Counted from the first letter of the stretch, positions 52,027 to 61,616 are shown. The stretch is DNA of 64,000 bases from Gemmata palustris (GCF_017939745.1 NZ_JAGKQQ010000001.1:3968001-4032000), one strand, 5' to 3'. Translations and numbers: made by a program. Notes: a model not told the origin generated them from the letters alone.

Positions 52027-54849
52027 TTACGGCTGTTCATCGCGCACCACAATGTCTCCGAGGTCCGTTGTGCCGGCTTTAGGGACCACATCCGGTACGG
52101 TCGCGCGTTCGTTTTTGGTGCCGCTCGCGAACCACCGGTACGTCAGCCCGGGAACCAGGCCGGAGATGCGAAACCGCCCGTCCGAACCGGTCGAAATGCC
52201 GTGCCCGCCAGGATGACAGAGCGGCGACGAGCCGAGCTTGACGTCGGCCTGCTCCGTCACCTCGTAGGACATGTCCATCCGGCCCGCTACGGGTTTCCCG
52301 TTCGCACCAACGAGTCGCCCGGTCACTTCTCCCCACGGCTCCAAGCGCACCTCGAGCGGTTCTTTCGTTCCGCCGACCGCCACCGCGGACCCGGCAAGTT
52401 TTCGTTCGGTGTGAACGAACATCACCCGCCGCTTCTGTCCGGGGCGCAGGGCCGTTACCGTGAACGTTGCTTCGGCCGCGGTAGACCAACTTCCACTCTG
52501 TGAAGTGAGGTTCCGTAGGCCGAAGCTCTCGGCTCCCGTAACGAGCTTCCCGTTGGCATCAACTAGACGTCCCGTGACTGTCATCCCGCGATCCAGTTCG
52601 AGCGTGAAGTGAAACTCTTTGGCGCCCGCGGGCACGTCGATCGTGGCGAACGTGTTCCACGAATGCAGGTACATGTTGGACCAATAGACGAGGCCGAACA
52701 GTTGGTCCTTGTGGCGGTACTTCTCGAACGCTTCCGCGCCGATACCGTTCAGGTATTCTCCGCTCTGTAGCCAATTGGCTCGAGCGGCCAATAATCCCTT
52801 CCCGGGGAACACGACCACGCGGAATTCGGATTCGCACGGCTGGAAATGGGGCACGTCGGACCACGAATCGGTGAGCCAGACGTTCGACACCGCATTAACG
52901 TTCGGGTTCGCGTCCCCAAAAACACCGTACCGGACGCTCGCCTTGACCGGTTCGCGGGTCACTTTGTCGATGATTTTTACGGTTGCCGGGATACCGCGAG
53001 CGAGTTTGACGTCGAACGCGGAGCGCGCCGCCGCGCCGTCCGGAACGGTGACGCGAACACGGTGGTACGGCGCACCGGCTGGCGGTATGACGATGACTCC
53101 GAGTTCCTGTTTACCCTGGGGGAGACCCGGTAGTGTGAATCGCCCGTCTCGGTCCGCGACCGCTTTCAGCCCCATGATGATCGAGTTCCGTTGCGCCAGG
53201 TAATCGACCCACAGTACCGCTCCGGGAACCGGTTTGCCGGTCGCGTTGTCGAGAACCCGGCCGGTCGTTACCGGTACCGGCGCGGCCACCACAACGGGTT
53301 CGGACCCGTGAACCACCTCGCCCTCGTTGTAACTCGGCCCGCGAGCCGTGAACCGCTCGACCTTCCGCGTAACCACGTTGATTTCGTGTGTCGCGATGGC
53401 CGGCCCCGTGACTCGCAGGTGCGCGACGCGGTCCCGGCCCAGCCCCCGGATCTCGAACTTACCGTCGCGATCGGATGTGGCCGGGGCAATGAGCCCGGCG
53501 AACGCGCTGGTGTAATCTCCCAGAATTTCAACCGGGACGAGTTGCTCATTCTTCGGGCCGCGTGTGGCCTCGAGCCAGCGATCGAGAGTTTTGTCTTCAA
53601 CGGGCTTGTGGGCCGCGGTCACGGACACGCGGACCCCGGCGACCGGCTTGCCTTCCAGGTTCACCACCTTACCGCGAATCGGTTCGTCGGGCGTCAACCG
53701 GAGCGTGAGAACGGGCACGGGGCGAGCGAGCACCGACCCCCAAGCGATCCCGTACCCGGGTGCGGTTGCGAGCACCGCATACCTGTGCTCGTCGAGCGCG
53801 AACGCAAACGTGCCGTCCGCGTTCGCAGCCGCTTGCGGCGCCGGTACCATCTCGTTCGGGGCTTGAAGGAACAACTTGGCGCCCGGCACGGGCTTATCGT
53901 CCGATCCCAGTACCACTCCCTTCACCTCGACCCGATCGGTCTTGGGCTTCGCACTAAGGGGAGCGGAGAGCGCGTCCGGCTTCTCTGCCACGGGCGGCAC
54001 CGGTTCCGGTGAGTGGCTTGCCGCGTGTGTGGAGCTGAGTGCTCCCAGGCCCACACTGATCGCGGCGAAACCGATGAGCACGAGGGCCAACACCGTTTTG
54101 CCGAGACCGCTCCCGGTCGCCGCCTTTGCCAGTTCCCCCACGACGATTGGGGGAGAACCGAACGCGCTGGCAAGAATGGAACTCACCAGATGGGGCGGAG
54201 CGGCCCCCGCCGGTGAGGTAACCGCGAGCGCCAGGAGCCCTGCGCCGAGCGCGCAGCCGCTCTTTGTTAGTGATTCGTGTAGCCGCTTCCGCGCGCGATC
54301 GATGCGCGTGTGAAGTGTGGCCAGCGGAACCCCGAGCCGCGCGGCCGCTTCGTCGCGCGTTAGCCCTTCGAGGTAGCACAGTACAAGCGGTTCGCGGTAC
54401 CGGGCCGGGAGCGCATCAAGGGCGGTATCGAGCGCCGCGAGCAGTTCGCGGCCGGTCATTCGATCGACCGGTTCAACGAACCCGGGCACCGCGGCGCCGG
54501 CCTCCCGCTTCGATCGGCGGGCGGCGGCGACCCGGGCGTTACTCGCGACCCGGCGCGCGGTCGTGTAGAGCCAGTTCGCGATCGATTCGTCCCACTTCGC
54601 CCGCCCCGTTTGGCCCGCCAGAACCAGGAACGTGGCCTGGCAAGCATCTTCCGCGTCCTGCACGGTGGGCAGCACGCGCCGGCACACTCCGAGTACCATT
54701 CCCGTATGTCGATTCACGAGCACCTCGAACGCCGACTGATCGTTGTTGCGGGTGAACCGATGCAGTAACTCGCGGTCGGTCGCGGACGAACTCTGCGGCG
54801 CGACCGACCGGACCACTTTTCGCAGCGCAACGGACCGGTTACCGGGCAT
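52027..54849 (-). CDS. ECF sigma factor fused to a membrane helix and carboxypeptidase-regulatory-like domains (copy 1)
   Basis: A 940-residue protein. Residues ~25-190 are a complete ECF sigma: region 2 (AEDACQATFLVLAGQTG) and region 4 (YREPLVLCYLEGLTRDEAA, LGVPLATLHTRIDRA). A membrane helix follows (KTVLALVLIGFAAISVGLGA, about 255-277), and then a ~650-residue outside part with repeated beta-sandwich carboxypeptidase-regulatory-like units (VKGVVLGSDDKPVPGAKLFL; IRGKVVNLEGKPVAGVRVSV). The layout suggests that an external signal controls a tethered sigma factor, perhaps by release. It is one of three similar tandem genes. ATG 54849 has GGAGG 6 bases upstream. Confidence 0.8.
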   Translation of the reverse strand: MPGNRSVALRKVVRSVAPQSSSATDRELLHRFTRNNDQSAFEVLVNRHTGMVLGVCRRVLPTVQDAEDACQATFLVLAGQTGRAKWDESIANWLYTTARRVASNARVAAARRSKREAGAAVPGFVEPVDRMTGRELLAALDTALDALPARYREPLVLCYLEGLTRDEAAARLGVPLATLHTRIDRARKRLHESLTKSGCALGAGLLALAVTSPAGAAPPHLVSSILASAFGSPPIVVGELAKAATGSGLGKTVLALVLIGFAAISVGLGALSSTHAASHSPEPVPPVAEKPDALSAPLSAKPKTDRVEVKGVVLGSDDKPVPGAKLFLQAPNEMVPAPQAAANADGTFAFALDEHRYAVLATAPGYGIAWGSVLARPVPVLTLRLTPDEPIRGKVVNLEGKPVAGVRVSVTAAHKPVEDKTLDRWLEATRGPKNEQLVPVEILGDYTSAFAGLIAPATSDRDGKFEIRGLGRDRVAHLRVTGPAIATHEINVVTRKVERFTARGPSYNEGEVVHGSEPVVVAAPVPVTTGRVLDNATGKPVPGAVLWVDYLAQRNSIIMGLKAVADRDGRFTLPGLPQGKQELGVIVIPPAGAPYHRVRVTVPDGAAARSAFDVKLARGIPATVKIIDKVTREPVKASVRYGVFGDANPNVNAVSNVWLTDSWSDVPHFQPCESEFRVVVFPGKGLLAARANWLQSGEYLNGIGAEAFEKYRHKDQLFGLVYWSNMYLHSWNTFATIDVPAGAKEFHFTLELDRGMTVTGRLVDANGKLVTGAESFGLRNLTSQSGSWSTAAEATFTVTALRPGQKRRVMFVHTERKLAGSAVAVGGTKEPLEVRLEPWGEVTGRLVGANGKPVAGRMDMSYEVTEQADVKLGSSPLCHPGGHGISTGSDGRFRISGLVPGLTYRWFASGTKNERATVPDVVPKAGTTDLGDIVVRDEQP

Positions 54850-54969
54850 GATGGACCTCCCACTCACGGTTTCTTCGTGAAGGTCATGTGCGCCGACCGA
54901 CTTTTGTCTTCACGCAGTGGGTTCCGTGCGCCGGGTCGTATAGCCGGCACACGAAAGTGAGAGGACGAT

Positions 54970-57807
54970 TCACTTCTTGGGGTTCAGATCACCCAGGTCG
55001 GTCGTTTCGCCGGGCTTCACGGTCAAGTCGGCCCGCTCGTGGAGGAGTTCGCCGCCCTTTTTCTCCGGGTGGAATCCGGCGACGAGTCGGTATTGCTGGC
55101 CGGGCAGGAGCCCTTTGAGTTTGAACCGACCGTCCTTATCGGCCTTGGTCGTGCGCCCGGTGAACTGTTGCCACGCGCCGGCGTGGATTCCGAACACGCC
55201 ACGGTCCGCGAACACTTCGTCGGGCAAGTTGTCGTACTTCTCGCGGGCGAGAACGAGCCACACGCGGACATCGGCCCCGGCCCCGGGCGCACCGTCCGCG
55301 TCGAACACGCGCCCGGAGACCGAACCGAGTTTCTCCAGCGCGACGGTGACCGGAGTTTCGGCGTCGCCGGACACGGTCGCGACCGCGCCGACCGTCTGCG
55401 CCTCATCGAGAAAGACCACGGCGCGCGTGCGCGACGACGATAGGCCGGCGATCTTGAGCGCGTCTCCCGTCACCCGCTTCGCTTCGGGGCTCTCCGTGTG
55501 CCCGACCGCGAGCAGTTTGTCGGGCAGTTTCCCGTCGACGCCCCGAACCACGAGCGGGCGCGATTTGCCGGTCGTCAGTGTGAAATCGTGCGTCAGCGTC
55601 TTCGGGTCTTTCGGGTCGATGTTTACCGCGACCACCGCGTGCAGCGCGTCGCCCGGGAACGGATCGACTTTGTGCTTGGCCAGCTCGACCTGAGCGTTGA
55701 GGCGCTGGAAGGCGTCTTCGGGGCTGGCGCACACGCCGATCGCACCTTCACCAGGGAGGACGAGCACTTTGTAACGGCCGTCGCCGCTCAGTTGATGCCA
55801 GTTACTGATACTGACACTGACTCGTGTGTCAGTGAGTTCCAGGTACTCCTTTGCGTGCGGGTTGTCGCGCGCCCAGGAATAGAACATCGACCCTTTGACC
55901 GGTTTACCGGCCGCGTCGAGCACGCGCCCGGTCGCGATCACTCCGCGCTGGACTTTCATGTTTGCGGGGATCTCACCCAGCCCCGGTGGGTCTTCGATCA
56001 CCAGGTTCGTGTCGAAGTACGGGGACGCGCCTAGCGACCCGGTGCCGAGCATGTACCGGATCTCCTTTCTCACACCGACGAGTCGGAACCGGCCGTCCTT
56101 GTCGGTCGTGGTCTCGCAGATGTTCGCGATCAGTTCGGCGACCTTCATACCGGGCACCCCGGCGCCGGTCTTCGCGTCGCGGATCGTCCCCACGATCGGG
56201 CGCGCCGGGCCGACGCGCAACGTGAACTTTGCCCCGTGTAGGCCGAACGGCCCGTGCTGTTCGAGTTTCGGTTCGAGGGCCCGTGTGACGACGCGCACCT
56301 GGAGGTGTTCGGTCGTTTCGCCGTGCGTGGTGATCCGCGCGGCGCGGTCCTTCCCGATGCCGGTGATCTTGAACTTCCCGCTCTTATCGGTCACGACCTG
56401 CTTCGGCAGCCCGACGGCTTCGGCCGGGATCGAGTCCAGATCGAACAGTGACGTGAGTCCCCGTGAGCGCTGTTCCTGGTTCACCCGGACGAAATCGTCG
56501 AGCGCCTTGCCCGGCTTCGGGCGGCCGATGCGTTCGATCGCGACCGGGAGGTTCGCGACGGGGAGCCCTTCCAGGTCGGTCACGCGCCCCTCCAGTGCCA
56601 CCGAGTCTTCCTGGAGCGTGAGTTCGCTGCGCAAGTCGGTCCGCGCGGCGCCTACGGGCGATGTTTTGGACGACAACTCGGCCCAGTCGGGGGCGAATCC
56701 CGGCGCGAATGCGACCGCGACGACTTTCTCAAAGGACTGCGGGACCGTTAGCTCGGCTCGCCCATTTGCGTCCGTTGTTCCCGCAACTTGCTGCTTCCTT
56801 TCGGCCCAGACGCTCACGCTTGCGCCGGTCGCGGGTTTCCCGTCCGGCTTTTTGACCGTTACGGTTACGACCATCGGCCGCGGCTCGTTACCTTTCACGT
56901 CCGCAGATGCCGGCTTCGCATCGGGCTTCGCGGCCGGGACCGGTTGTGGGGCTTTGTCTTTCTCGTTGAGTTCGGGTGATTTCGCACTGCCCGCGGCCAG
57001 AACGCATGCCACCGTAACCAAACCGAGTACGCCTGCGACCGTATTCGTCAGCTTCGACAGGAGCGAAGAGGCGGTTACCTCCCGCGCGAGTCCGAGTGCC
57101 CGAGGGCGCGCCGAACCGCGCACGGCGTCCAGTACCGCTGCCACTGCGGAAGGGGCACTCGCACCCGCGGGGGCACCGGCTGCTGCGGCCAGTAGCCCGA
57201 CCGAGAGCGCGACCCCGCGCCGGGCGAGCCGCGCGCGGAGCATCTCGCGCCCGCGCTCGAGCCGCCCCTTCACCGTACCGACCGTGACCTTGAGGGCCGA
57301 AGCCGCCTCGTCGCGCGTTTTGCCTTCCAGGTAACAGAGCAACAGAGGGAGCCGGTAGCGATCCGGGAGATTGTCGAGTTCGGCGTGGAGCAGCACGCAG
57401 GCTTCGCGCCACGAGAGATCCGGCGCGGCGCCCGGGGCGCGGGCCTTCGCGTCCTTTTCCTTGCGGGTGCGGGCGTGGCCCGCGTCGCGCGCCTTGACCG
57501 CCACGCGGTGCGCGACACCGTACAGCCACGGACCCAACCCGGCGCGCCAGTCGATGGCCTTCGCGCGCCGCACGAGCACGAGGAACGTGGCCTGGAACGC
57601 ATCGTCCGCGTCGTGTGCGTCCGGGAGCACTTTTGTGATGGCCGAGCGCACGAGCCGGTCGTGCCGGCGGACGAGCGCCTCGAACGCTTCTTCGTCGTGC
57701 GCGTCGAGGAAGCGTTCGAGCAGGTCGCGATCGGTCGCGTCGGTTCCCGTCGAATCCGGTTCTTTCCGGAGCCGGGACGCGATCTGAGTGAGCGTGTGTG
57801 CGGGCAC
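54970..57807 (-). CDS. ECF sigma factor fused to a membrane helix and carboxypeptidase-regulatory-like domains (copy 2)
   Basis: A 945-residue protein of the same build as its neighbours. The sigma part has region 2 DADDAFQATFLVLVRRAKAI and region 4 YRLPLLLCYLEGKTRDEAAS. The membrane helix is NTVAGVLGLVTVACVLAAG, and repeats such as LEGRVTDLEGLPVANLPVAI follow. GTG 57807 is chosen for the GGAGG 7 bases upstream; the frame runs 20 residues further. It probably arose by tandem duplication, but it is well diverged from copies 1 and 3 in the outer domains, so each may respond to a different signal. Confidence 0.8.
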   Translation of the reverse strand: MPAHTLTQIASRLRKEPDSTGTDATDRDLLERFLDAHDEEAFEALVRRHDRLVRSAITKVLPDAHDADDAFQATFLVLVRRAKAIDWRAGLGPWLYGVAHRVAVKARDAGHARTRKEKDAKARAPGAAPDLSWREACVLLHAELDNLPDRYRLPLLLCYLEGKTRDEAASALKVTVGTVKGRLERGREMLRARLARRGVALSVGLLAAAAGAPAGASAPSAVAAVLDAVRGSARPRALGLAREVTASSLLSKLTNTVAGVLGLVTVACVLAAGSAKSPELNEKDKAPQPVPAAKPDAKPASADVKGNEPRPMVVTVTVKKPDGKPATGASVSVWAERKQQVAGTTDANGRAELTVPQSFEKVVAVAFAPGFAPDWAELSSKTSPVGAARTDLRSELTLQEDSVALEGRVTDLEGLPVANLPVAIERIGRPKPGKALDDFVRVNQEQRSRGLTSLFDLDSIPAEAVGLPKQVVTDKSGKFKITGIGKDRAARITTHGETTEHLQVRVVTRALEPKLEQHGPFGLHGAKFTLRVGPARPIVGTIRDAKTGAGVPGMKVAELIANICETTTDKDGRFRLVGVRKEIRYMLGTGSLGASPYFDTNLVIEDPPGLGEIPANMKVQRGVIATGRVLDAAGKPVKGSMFYSWARDNPHAKEYLELTDTRVSVSISNWHQLSGDGRYKVLVLPGEGAIGVCASPEDAFQRLNAQVELAKHKVDPFPGDALHAVVAVNIDPKDPKTLTHDFTLTTGKSRPLVVRGVDGKLPDKLLAVGHTESPEAKRVTGDALKIAGLSSSRTRAVVFLDEAQTVGAVATVSGDAETPVTVALEKLGSVSGRVFDADGAPGAGADVRVWLVLAREKYDNLPDEVFADRGVFGIHAGAWQQFTGRTTKADKDGRFKLKGLLPGQQYRLVAGFHPEKKGGELLHERADLTVKPGETTDLGDLNPKK

Positions 57808-57886
57808 CGTTCGTCCTCCGTCGGGAGCGTTACTGACACATATTCCCGGTTGGCGCTCCCGCGGCACGCGAACTTTTTGCGGCGGG

Positions 57887-60811
57887 CTACTGGTCCTTGC
57901 CCTCGGTAGAAATTTTAACGTCCCCGAGGTCGCGCACCTCGCCCGGTTTGAGGACCACGTTGTCGAACCCGGGGACGACGAACCGCAGGTTCTTTTTCCC
58001 TGTGAATTGCCGAACCTCTCCCGTAACCGGCACCCCGGGCGGGACTACCTCGATGCGCACGTTCCCGTCCTTGTCGGACGTGCCATAGAACCCCGTGGGG
58101 CGCGTCTTCTCGTCGGCGCGCACGTGCCCGACTACTGTGGCACGCGCGAGCGGGGCGCCGTCCGAATCGAGCAGCCGGGCCGTGACGGTGGCGGTGGGCT
58201 GGAGCTTTACCACGACCTCCCCGGGCTTCGTCCCGTCGATCGTGAACGTGCCGGCCAGTTTGCACTTCTTGTTGAGTACGATCCCGGTTGCGGCCCGCTT
58301 CGGGTCGAGCGCGTAGAGCGTGACGCGGTCCGTCGGGAGGTCGCGGATGTCCTGCACGTCGGGGCCGTGCCCGGTGGTCATCAGGCTGCACCCGGTCAGC
58401 GGCGTCCCGTCGGGATCAACGAAGCGCGCGGCCGCGGTCACGCCCGGATCGAGTTTCAGATCGATCTTGAGCGGATCGGAATCCGCCTTCGGCGCGATAC
58501 CAACATACGAGTCGTAGAAGGACCGCGGGAACCCGAGGTGCGCGGACGCGAAGCTGTTCTTCGTCTTATCGAACCACGACACCTCTTCCGCTCCCACACC
58601 GGGCAGGTACGCCCCGCGACACGGGTCGCTGATTCGCGCCGCGAGCAATCCGTCCCCCGGCAGAACCACGAGCTTAAACGATCCGTCCTTCGGGTCACAC
58701 GTGGCCTGCTTCGGAACGGGGTACTTTGCGCCCAGGTTCGTGTTCGCGCTACTGGGGTGGTAATCGACGACCGCCGACAGCGGCTTCCTACTCTGCTTGT
58801 CCGTCACGGTACCGGACACGAGTACGCCGCGCGGTAACTTCATGTCCACCGTTCGGGGTTTACCGTCTTCGCTGCTGTGTACGTCGCCGTAGAAGGCGAC
58901 GTAGGGCTGATCGTTCGGCGGATCGAACCGGAGCATGTAGGGCGTGCGCCGCGGGTAGCCAGTGAGCGTGTAGCGCCCGTCCCGGTCGGTGAAGGTGACG
59001 TTGCGAAGGGGCGGGATCATCGATCCGGGCACCCAGGCGGCCGATGTAACGCGAACCCCCGCGAGCGGTTTCCCCGTGTCCGCCGCAGTAACTGTTCCGC
59101 GGACCGCGCCGCCGGGGGCGACCGCGTGCGTGAATTTCGCCGGGTACACGTCGTTCGGGCCGATCAAGGGATCCCACGCGAGCCGGTTCGTGATGGTGAG
59201 CTTCTCCCCGGGCCGGGTCATCACCTGGATGTAGTGCGTTTCGATCGTCGGCCCGTCCACGCGCAGCCCGACCACGCGCTCGTTACCCAAACCGGTCAGT
59301 TTGAAGAGCCCGTCCTTATCGGTGGTGGCCGATTGGGTGAGTTCCAGGTCGGCGGCGGGGATCGAAATGCCGACCTGGTGGCGGTCGGGTGGGTAATCGG
59401 TACCGGTCACGGACTTCAACCACGGGCCGAGGTCACCGGCGATGTTGAAGAACACCATCACCGGGCGGACGGTCACCTCGGCCACGGGTTTGCCTTCGAG
59501 ATCGATGACGCGCCCCTCGATTGGCACGTCCGTTTTCGCCAACGTCAGTTCAATGTTCTGGTTCCACTTCTCGCCGATCAGGTCGCCGGTGTGCGAGGCG
59601 CACGGGCCGAACCCGTCCGCGAGAACCGTGAGATTGCCCCACGGGTTGAACGGGCGAAAGGGCGTGCGCCCGCGGATCACGACGTCGAGCTTGAACTTGC
59701 CCTCCGCGTCGGTCCTACCGGTGACCGGCGCGGGGTACAGTTCGGCCGGGTCCGCGTGGAACTGCCCGTGTGCGTTGGCCGGTTTCTGTCGCCACACCAC
59801 GGTCGCTCCGCCTACGGGCTTGCCGGCCGGCCCCACGACGCGCCCGGCGACCGTCGCCGGCTCACCGGCACCAATCGCGTCGGGCGCGATCACCACGGCC
59901 TTTGAGTTCGGAGCGGGCGCGTCCGGTTTCGGGTCGACCGATTTCGTGATCGGTAGTGGTTGTTGGGTCGGTTCGTTCAGCCCGGCGGCGTACAGGCCGA
60001 CACACAGCGCGCCGATGGCGGCCGTACCGAGGAGGAATTTCGCGCTCGTTGTGAACGGAGTCATGGCTGGCCTCGCGAGTTCGAGTACGGGGGCCGGGGC
60101 GGAACCGTCCGCGACCCGGAGCGTGGCAGCAAACAGTTCGGCGGACGCGGTCGCGGACGAACCGAACCCGGCGAGCGCGGTCAACAGTCCGGCGCCGAGT
60201 GTTACCCCTCTGCACTCCAGAGCGGCGCGGAGCTTCTCGCGCCCGCGCTCCAATCCGGCTTTGACGGACCCCGCGGTCCAGCCGAGTTGGGCGGCGGCCT
60301 CGTCGCGACTGAGGCCGTCGAGGTAGCACAGAACGAGCGGTAGCCGGAAGCGATCGGGCAGCGCGTCCAGCGCTTCGTGAAGTGCGGCGACGGCTTCGCG
60401 CCAGGACAGATCGGCCGCGGGCTCCGGCGCAACGGCCCCGGCCCGCGCCGCGGCCGTCTCGCGCCGGTCCTTCCGCACGCGGCTCCGGACGGCGCGAACC
60501 GCGACCCGGTGAGCGACGGCGAACAGCCACCCGCCGAGAGAGGCGGAGCCATCGCTCCGAATACGATTCGCCTGTTGGACGAGAACGAGGAATGTGGCCT
60601 GGAACGCGTCCTCAACGTCGGCCGGGGTAGAGAGCACCTGACGACAGGCCGCGAGGACCGCTCGCTCGTGCCGGCGCACGAGTTCGGCGAATGCACCTCC
60701 GTCCGAGCCCGACCGGGACCGGTGGAGGAGCTGCCGGTCGGTCGCGGCAGCGAGGGCCGGGTCGCGGGGTCGCAACCGGTGCGCGAGGTGTGTGAGTGGG
60801 GTCCGATTCAT
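57887..60811 (-). CDS. ECF sigma factor fused to a membrane helix and carboxypeptidase-regulatory-like domains (copy 3)
   Basis: A 974-residue protein. Sigma region 2 is VEDAFQATFLVLVQQANRI and region 4 FRLPLVLCYLDGLSRDEAAA with LGWTAGSVKAGLERGREK. The membrane helix is KFLLGTAAIGALCVGLYAAG, followed by repeated units (VAGRVVGPAGKPVGGATVVW, IEGRVIDLEGKPVAEVTV, VTGEVRQF near the end). ATG 60811 has GGAG upstream. It is the first of the three genes and the last clear gene before the island's right end. Confidence 0.8.
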   Translation of the reverse strand: MNRTPLTHLAHRLRPRDPALAAATDRQLLHRSRSGSDGGAFAELVRRHERAVLAACRQVLSTPADVEDAFQATFLVLVQQANRIRSDGSASLGGWLFAVAHRVAVRAVRSRVRKDRRETAAARAGAVAPEPAADLSWREAVAALHEALDALPDRFRLPLVLCYLDGLSRDEAAAQLGWTAGSVKAGLERGREKLRAALECRGVTLGAGLLTALAGFGSSATASAELFAATLRVADGSAPAPVLELARPAMTPFTTSAKFLLGTAAIGALCVGLYAAGLNEPTQQPLPITKSVDPKPDAPAPNSKAVVIAPDAIGAGEPATVAGRVVGPAGKPVGGATVVWRQKPANAHGQFHADPAELYPAPVTGRTDAEGKFKLDVVIRGRTPFRPFNPWGNLTVLADGFGPCASHTGDLIGEKWNQNIELTLAKTDVPIEGRVIDLEGKPVAEVTVRPVMVFFNIAGDLGPWLKSVTGTDYPPDRHQVGISIPAADLELTQSATTDKDGLFKLTGLGNERVVGLRVDGPTIETHYIQVMTRPGEKLTITNRLAWDPLIGPNDVYPAKFTHAVAPGGAVRGTVTAADTGKPLAGVRVTSAAWVPGSMIPPLRNVTFTDRDGRYTLTGYPRRTPYMLRFDPPNDQPYVAFYGDVHSSEDGKPRTVDMKLPRGVLVSGTVTDKQSRKPLSAVVDYHPSSANTNLGAKYPVPKQATCDPKDGSFKLVVLPGDGLLAARISDPCRGAYLPGVGAEEVSWFDKTKNSFASAHLGFPRSFYDSYVGIAPKADSDPLKIDLKLDPGVTAAARFVDPDGTPLTGCSLMTTGHGPDVQDIRDLPTDRVTLYALDPKRAATGIVLNKKCKLAGTFTIDGTKPGEVVVKLQPTATVTARLLDSDGAPLARATVVGHVRADEKTRPTGFYGTSDKDGNVRIEVVPPGVPVTGEVRQFTGKKNLRFVVPGFDNVVLKPGEVRDLGDVKISTEGKDQ

Positions 60812-60850
60812 GGCGGTCTCCGGGGCACCTTCAAGATGCCCACGCGCCAC

Positions 60851-61452
60851 TCAACGGCACACAGTTTTCCCAAACGAGGTGAAAAGTATTCCCGAAATGT
60901 TAGCGGATCGAAACTAGAGATGGTACAACGCGCGGACTGAATCGGATTGTCCACTTGTTTCCGCCACCCGTCATCGGTCCTCTTCTGAAACCGCTGCCAA
61001 CGTGTAATCGACCAGAGTTCCGGTGCCAAGTCCGCACCGTGAGTTGGAACACACGTGTTCAAATTGAACGCTGCACACATCAGGTCGCTTCAAAACCGCC
61101 ACGAGAGCAAGAAGGGTGAGAGTGGCGGCTTCGACGCTCGACATTGGTATCAAATCCCCACAGCAAACGACCGTTCTTTCGTTTTCTCCTCCAAAGCGGT
61201 CTTTCTCGTGTCCGCGTCAGTGCGGAGACATCTAGGCAATCGAAACACTCTCTCGCTGCTGACGATGGCTCATTTGCAGTGGTGTTTGCCGGGCCAGAAT
61301 TGTTCCACAGTTCTTCCACAGTTGAAGTGGAGATTCCACAGTTCCAAGCGTTTCCACGCATTGGATGTTGACCCATGCAAAGCGAGGCGATAAGCTTCAA
61401 ACCTTAGAAAACGTTGTGGTTTGGAGCGCTTTCTGAAGCTGTTAGGTCGTGA
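60851..61452. other. Right end of island, non-coding, with arm-like repeats
   Basis: No supported gene. Three direct copies of TTCCACAGTT lie at 61303, 61314 and 61334, spaced 11 and 20 bases (one and two helical turns), with a partial TTCCACG at 61352. A nested inverted pair AGCTTCA/TGAAGCT lies at about 61393-61440. About 60960-61040 resembles the leader of the MTEAEW-family gene. The same decamer is in the inverted repeat at the left end, so these are probably integrase arm sites. Confidence 0.6.
61303..61343 (+). repeat. Three TTCCACAGTT direct repeats (candidate arm sites)
   Basis: Copies at 61303-61312, 61314-61323 and 61334-61343. The spacing places all three on the same helical face. 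The identical decamer occurs in both orientations at 4445-4467, near the left end. Confidence 0.7.
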
Positions 61453-61499
61453 TTCACACGGACGAAGTCACAGGTTCAAATCCTGTATCGCCCACTCTG
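61453..61499 (+). repeat. attR of island 1 / attL of next element
   Basis: A 47-bp exact copy of 4326-4372 (from TTCACACGG to CCCACTCTG), the 3' part of tRNA-Val without the 5' half. It separates island 1 from the second element that starts with the integrase at 61617. Confidence 0.88.
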
Positions 61500-61568
61500 C
61501 TTTAAGTCCTTTCAGCCGAAGCAGTTACTGCTTACTCCGGCGCGTGCCGGGTGCGGCTTCCAGATGAC

Positions 61569-61597
61569 GGATTCTGCGGAACGATTCCGCAGAATCC
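61569..61597. repeat. Perfect 13-bp inverted repeat before integrase 2
   Basis: Arms GGATTCTGCGGAA and TTCCGCAGAATCC surround the loop CGA. It has the same length, loop size and position as the repeat at 4442-4470, but about a third of the stem bases differ, each with a matching change in the other arm. Confidence 0.75.
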
Positions 61598-61616
61598 CAT
61601 TCGGAGGTTCCGCACC

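Larger units (their letters stand above)
4326..61499. mobile_element. Integrated genomic island at tRNA-Val (about 57 kb)
   Basis: Boundaries are the two identical 47-bp tRNA-derived repeats. The left end carries an integrase, a helix-turn-helix accessory gene and a replication module. Cargo includes a type I-C CRISPR-Cas system and a MoxR-VWA operon. Arm-like TTCCACAGTT repeats occur just inside both ends. A second, related integrase begins just outside the right repeat, so this element sits in tandem with another. No conjugation genes are recognisable, so transfer would need help from elsewhere. The limits are inferred from repeats; excision has not been shown. Confidence 0.78.

Noticed and set aside
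61303..61343. DnaA boxes
   Set aside because: TTCCACAGTT resembles the TTATCCACA DnaA box but lacks the TTAT start. The same decamer at both island ends fits integrase arm sites better.
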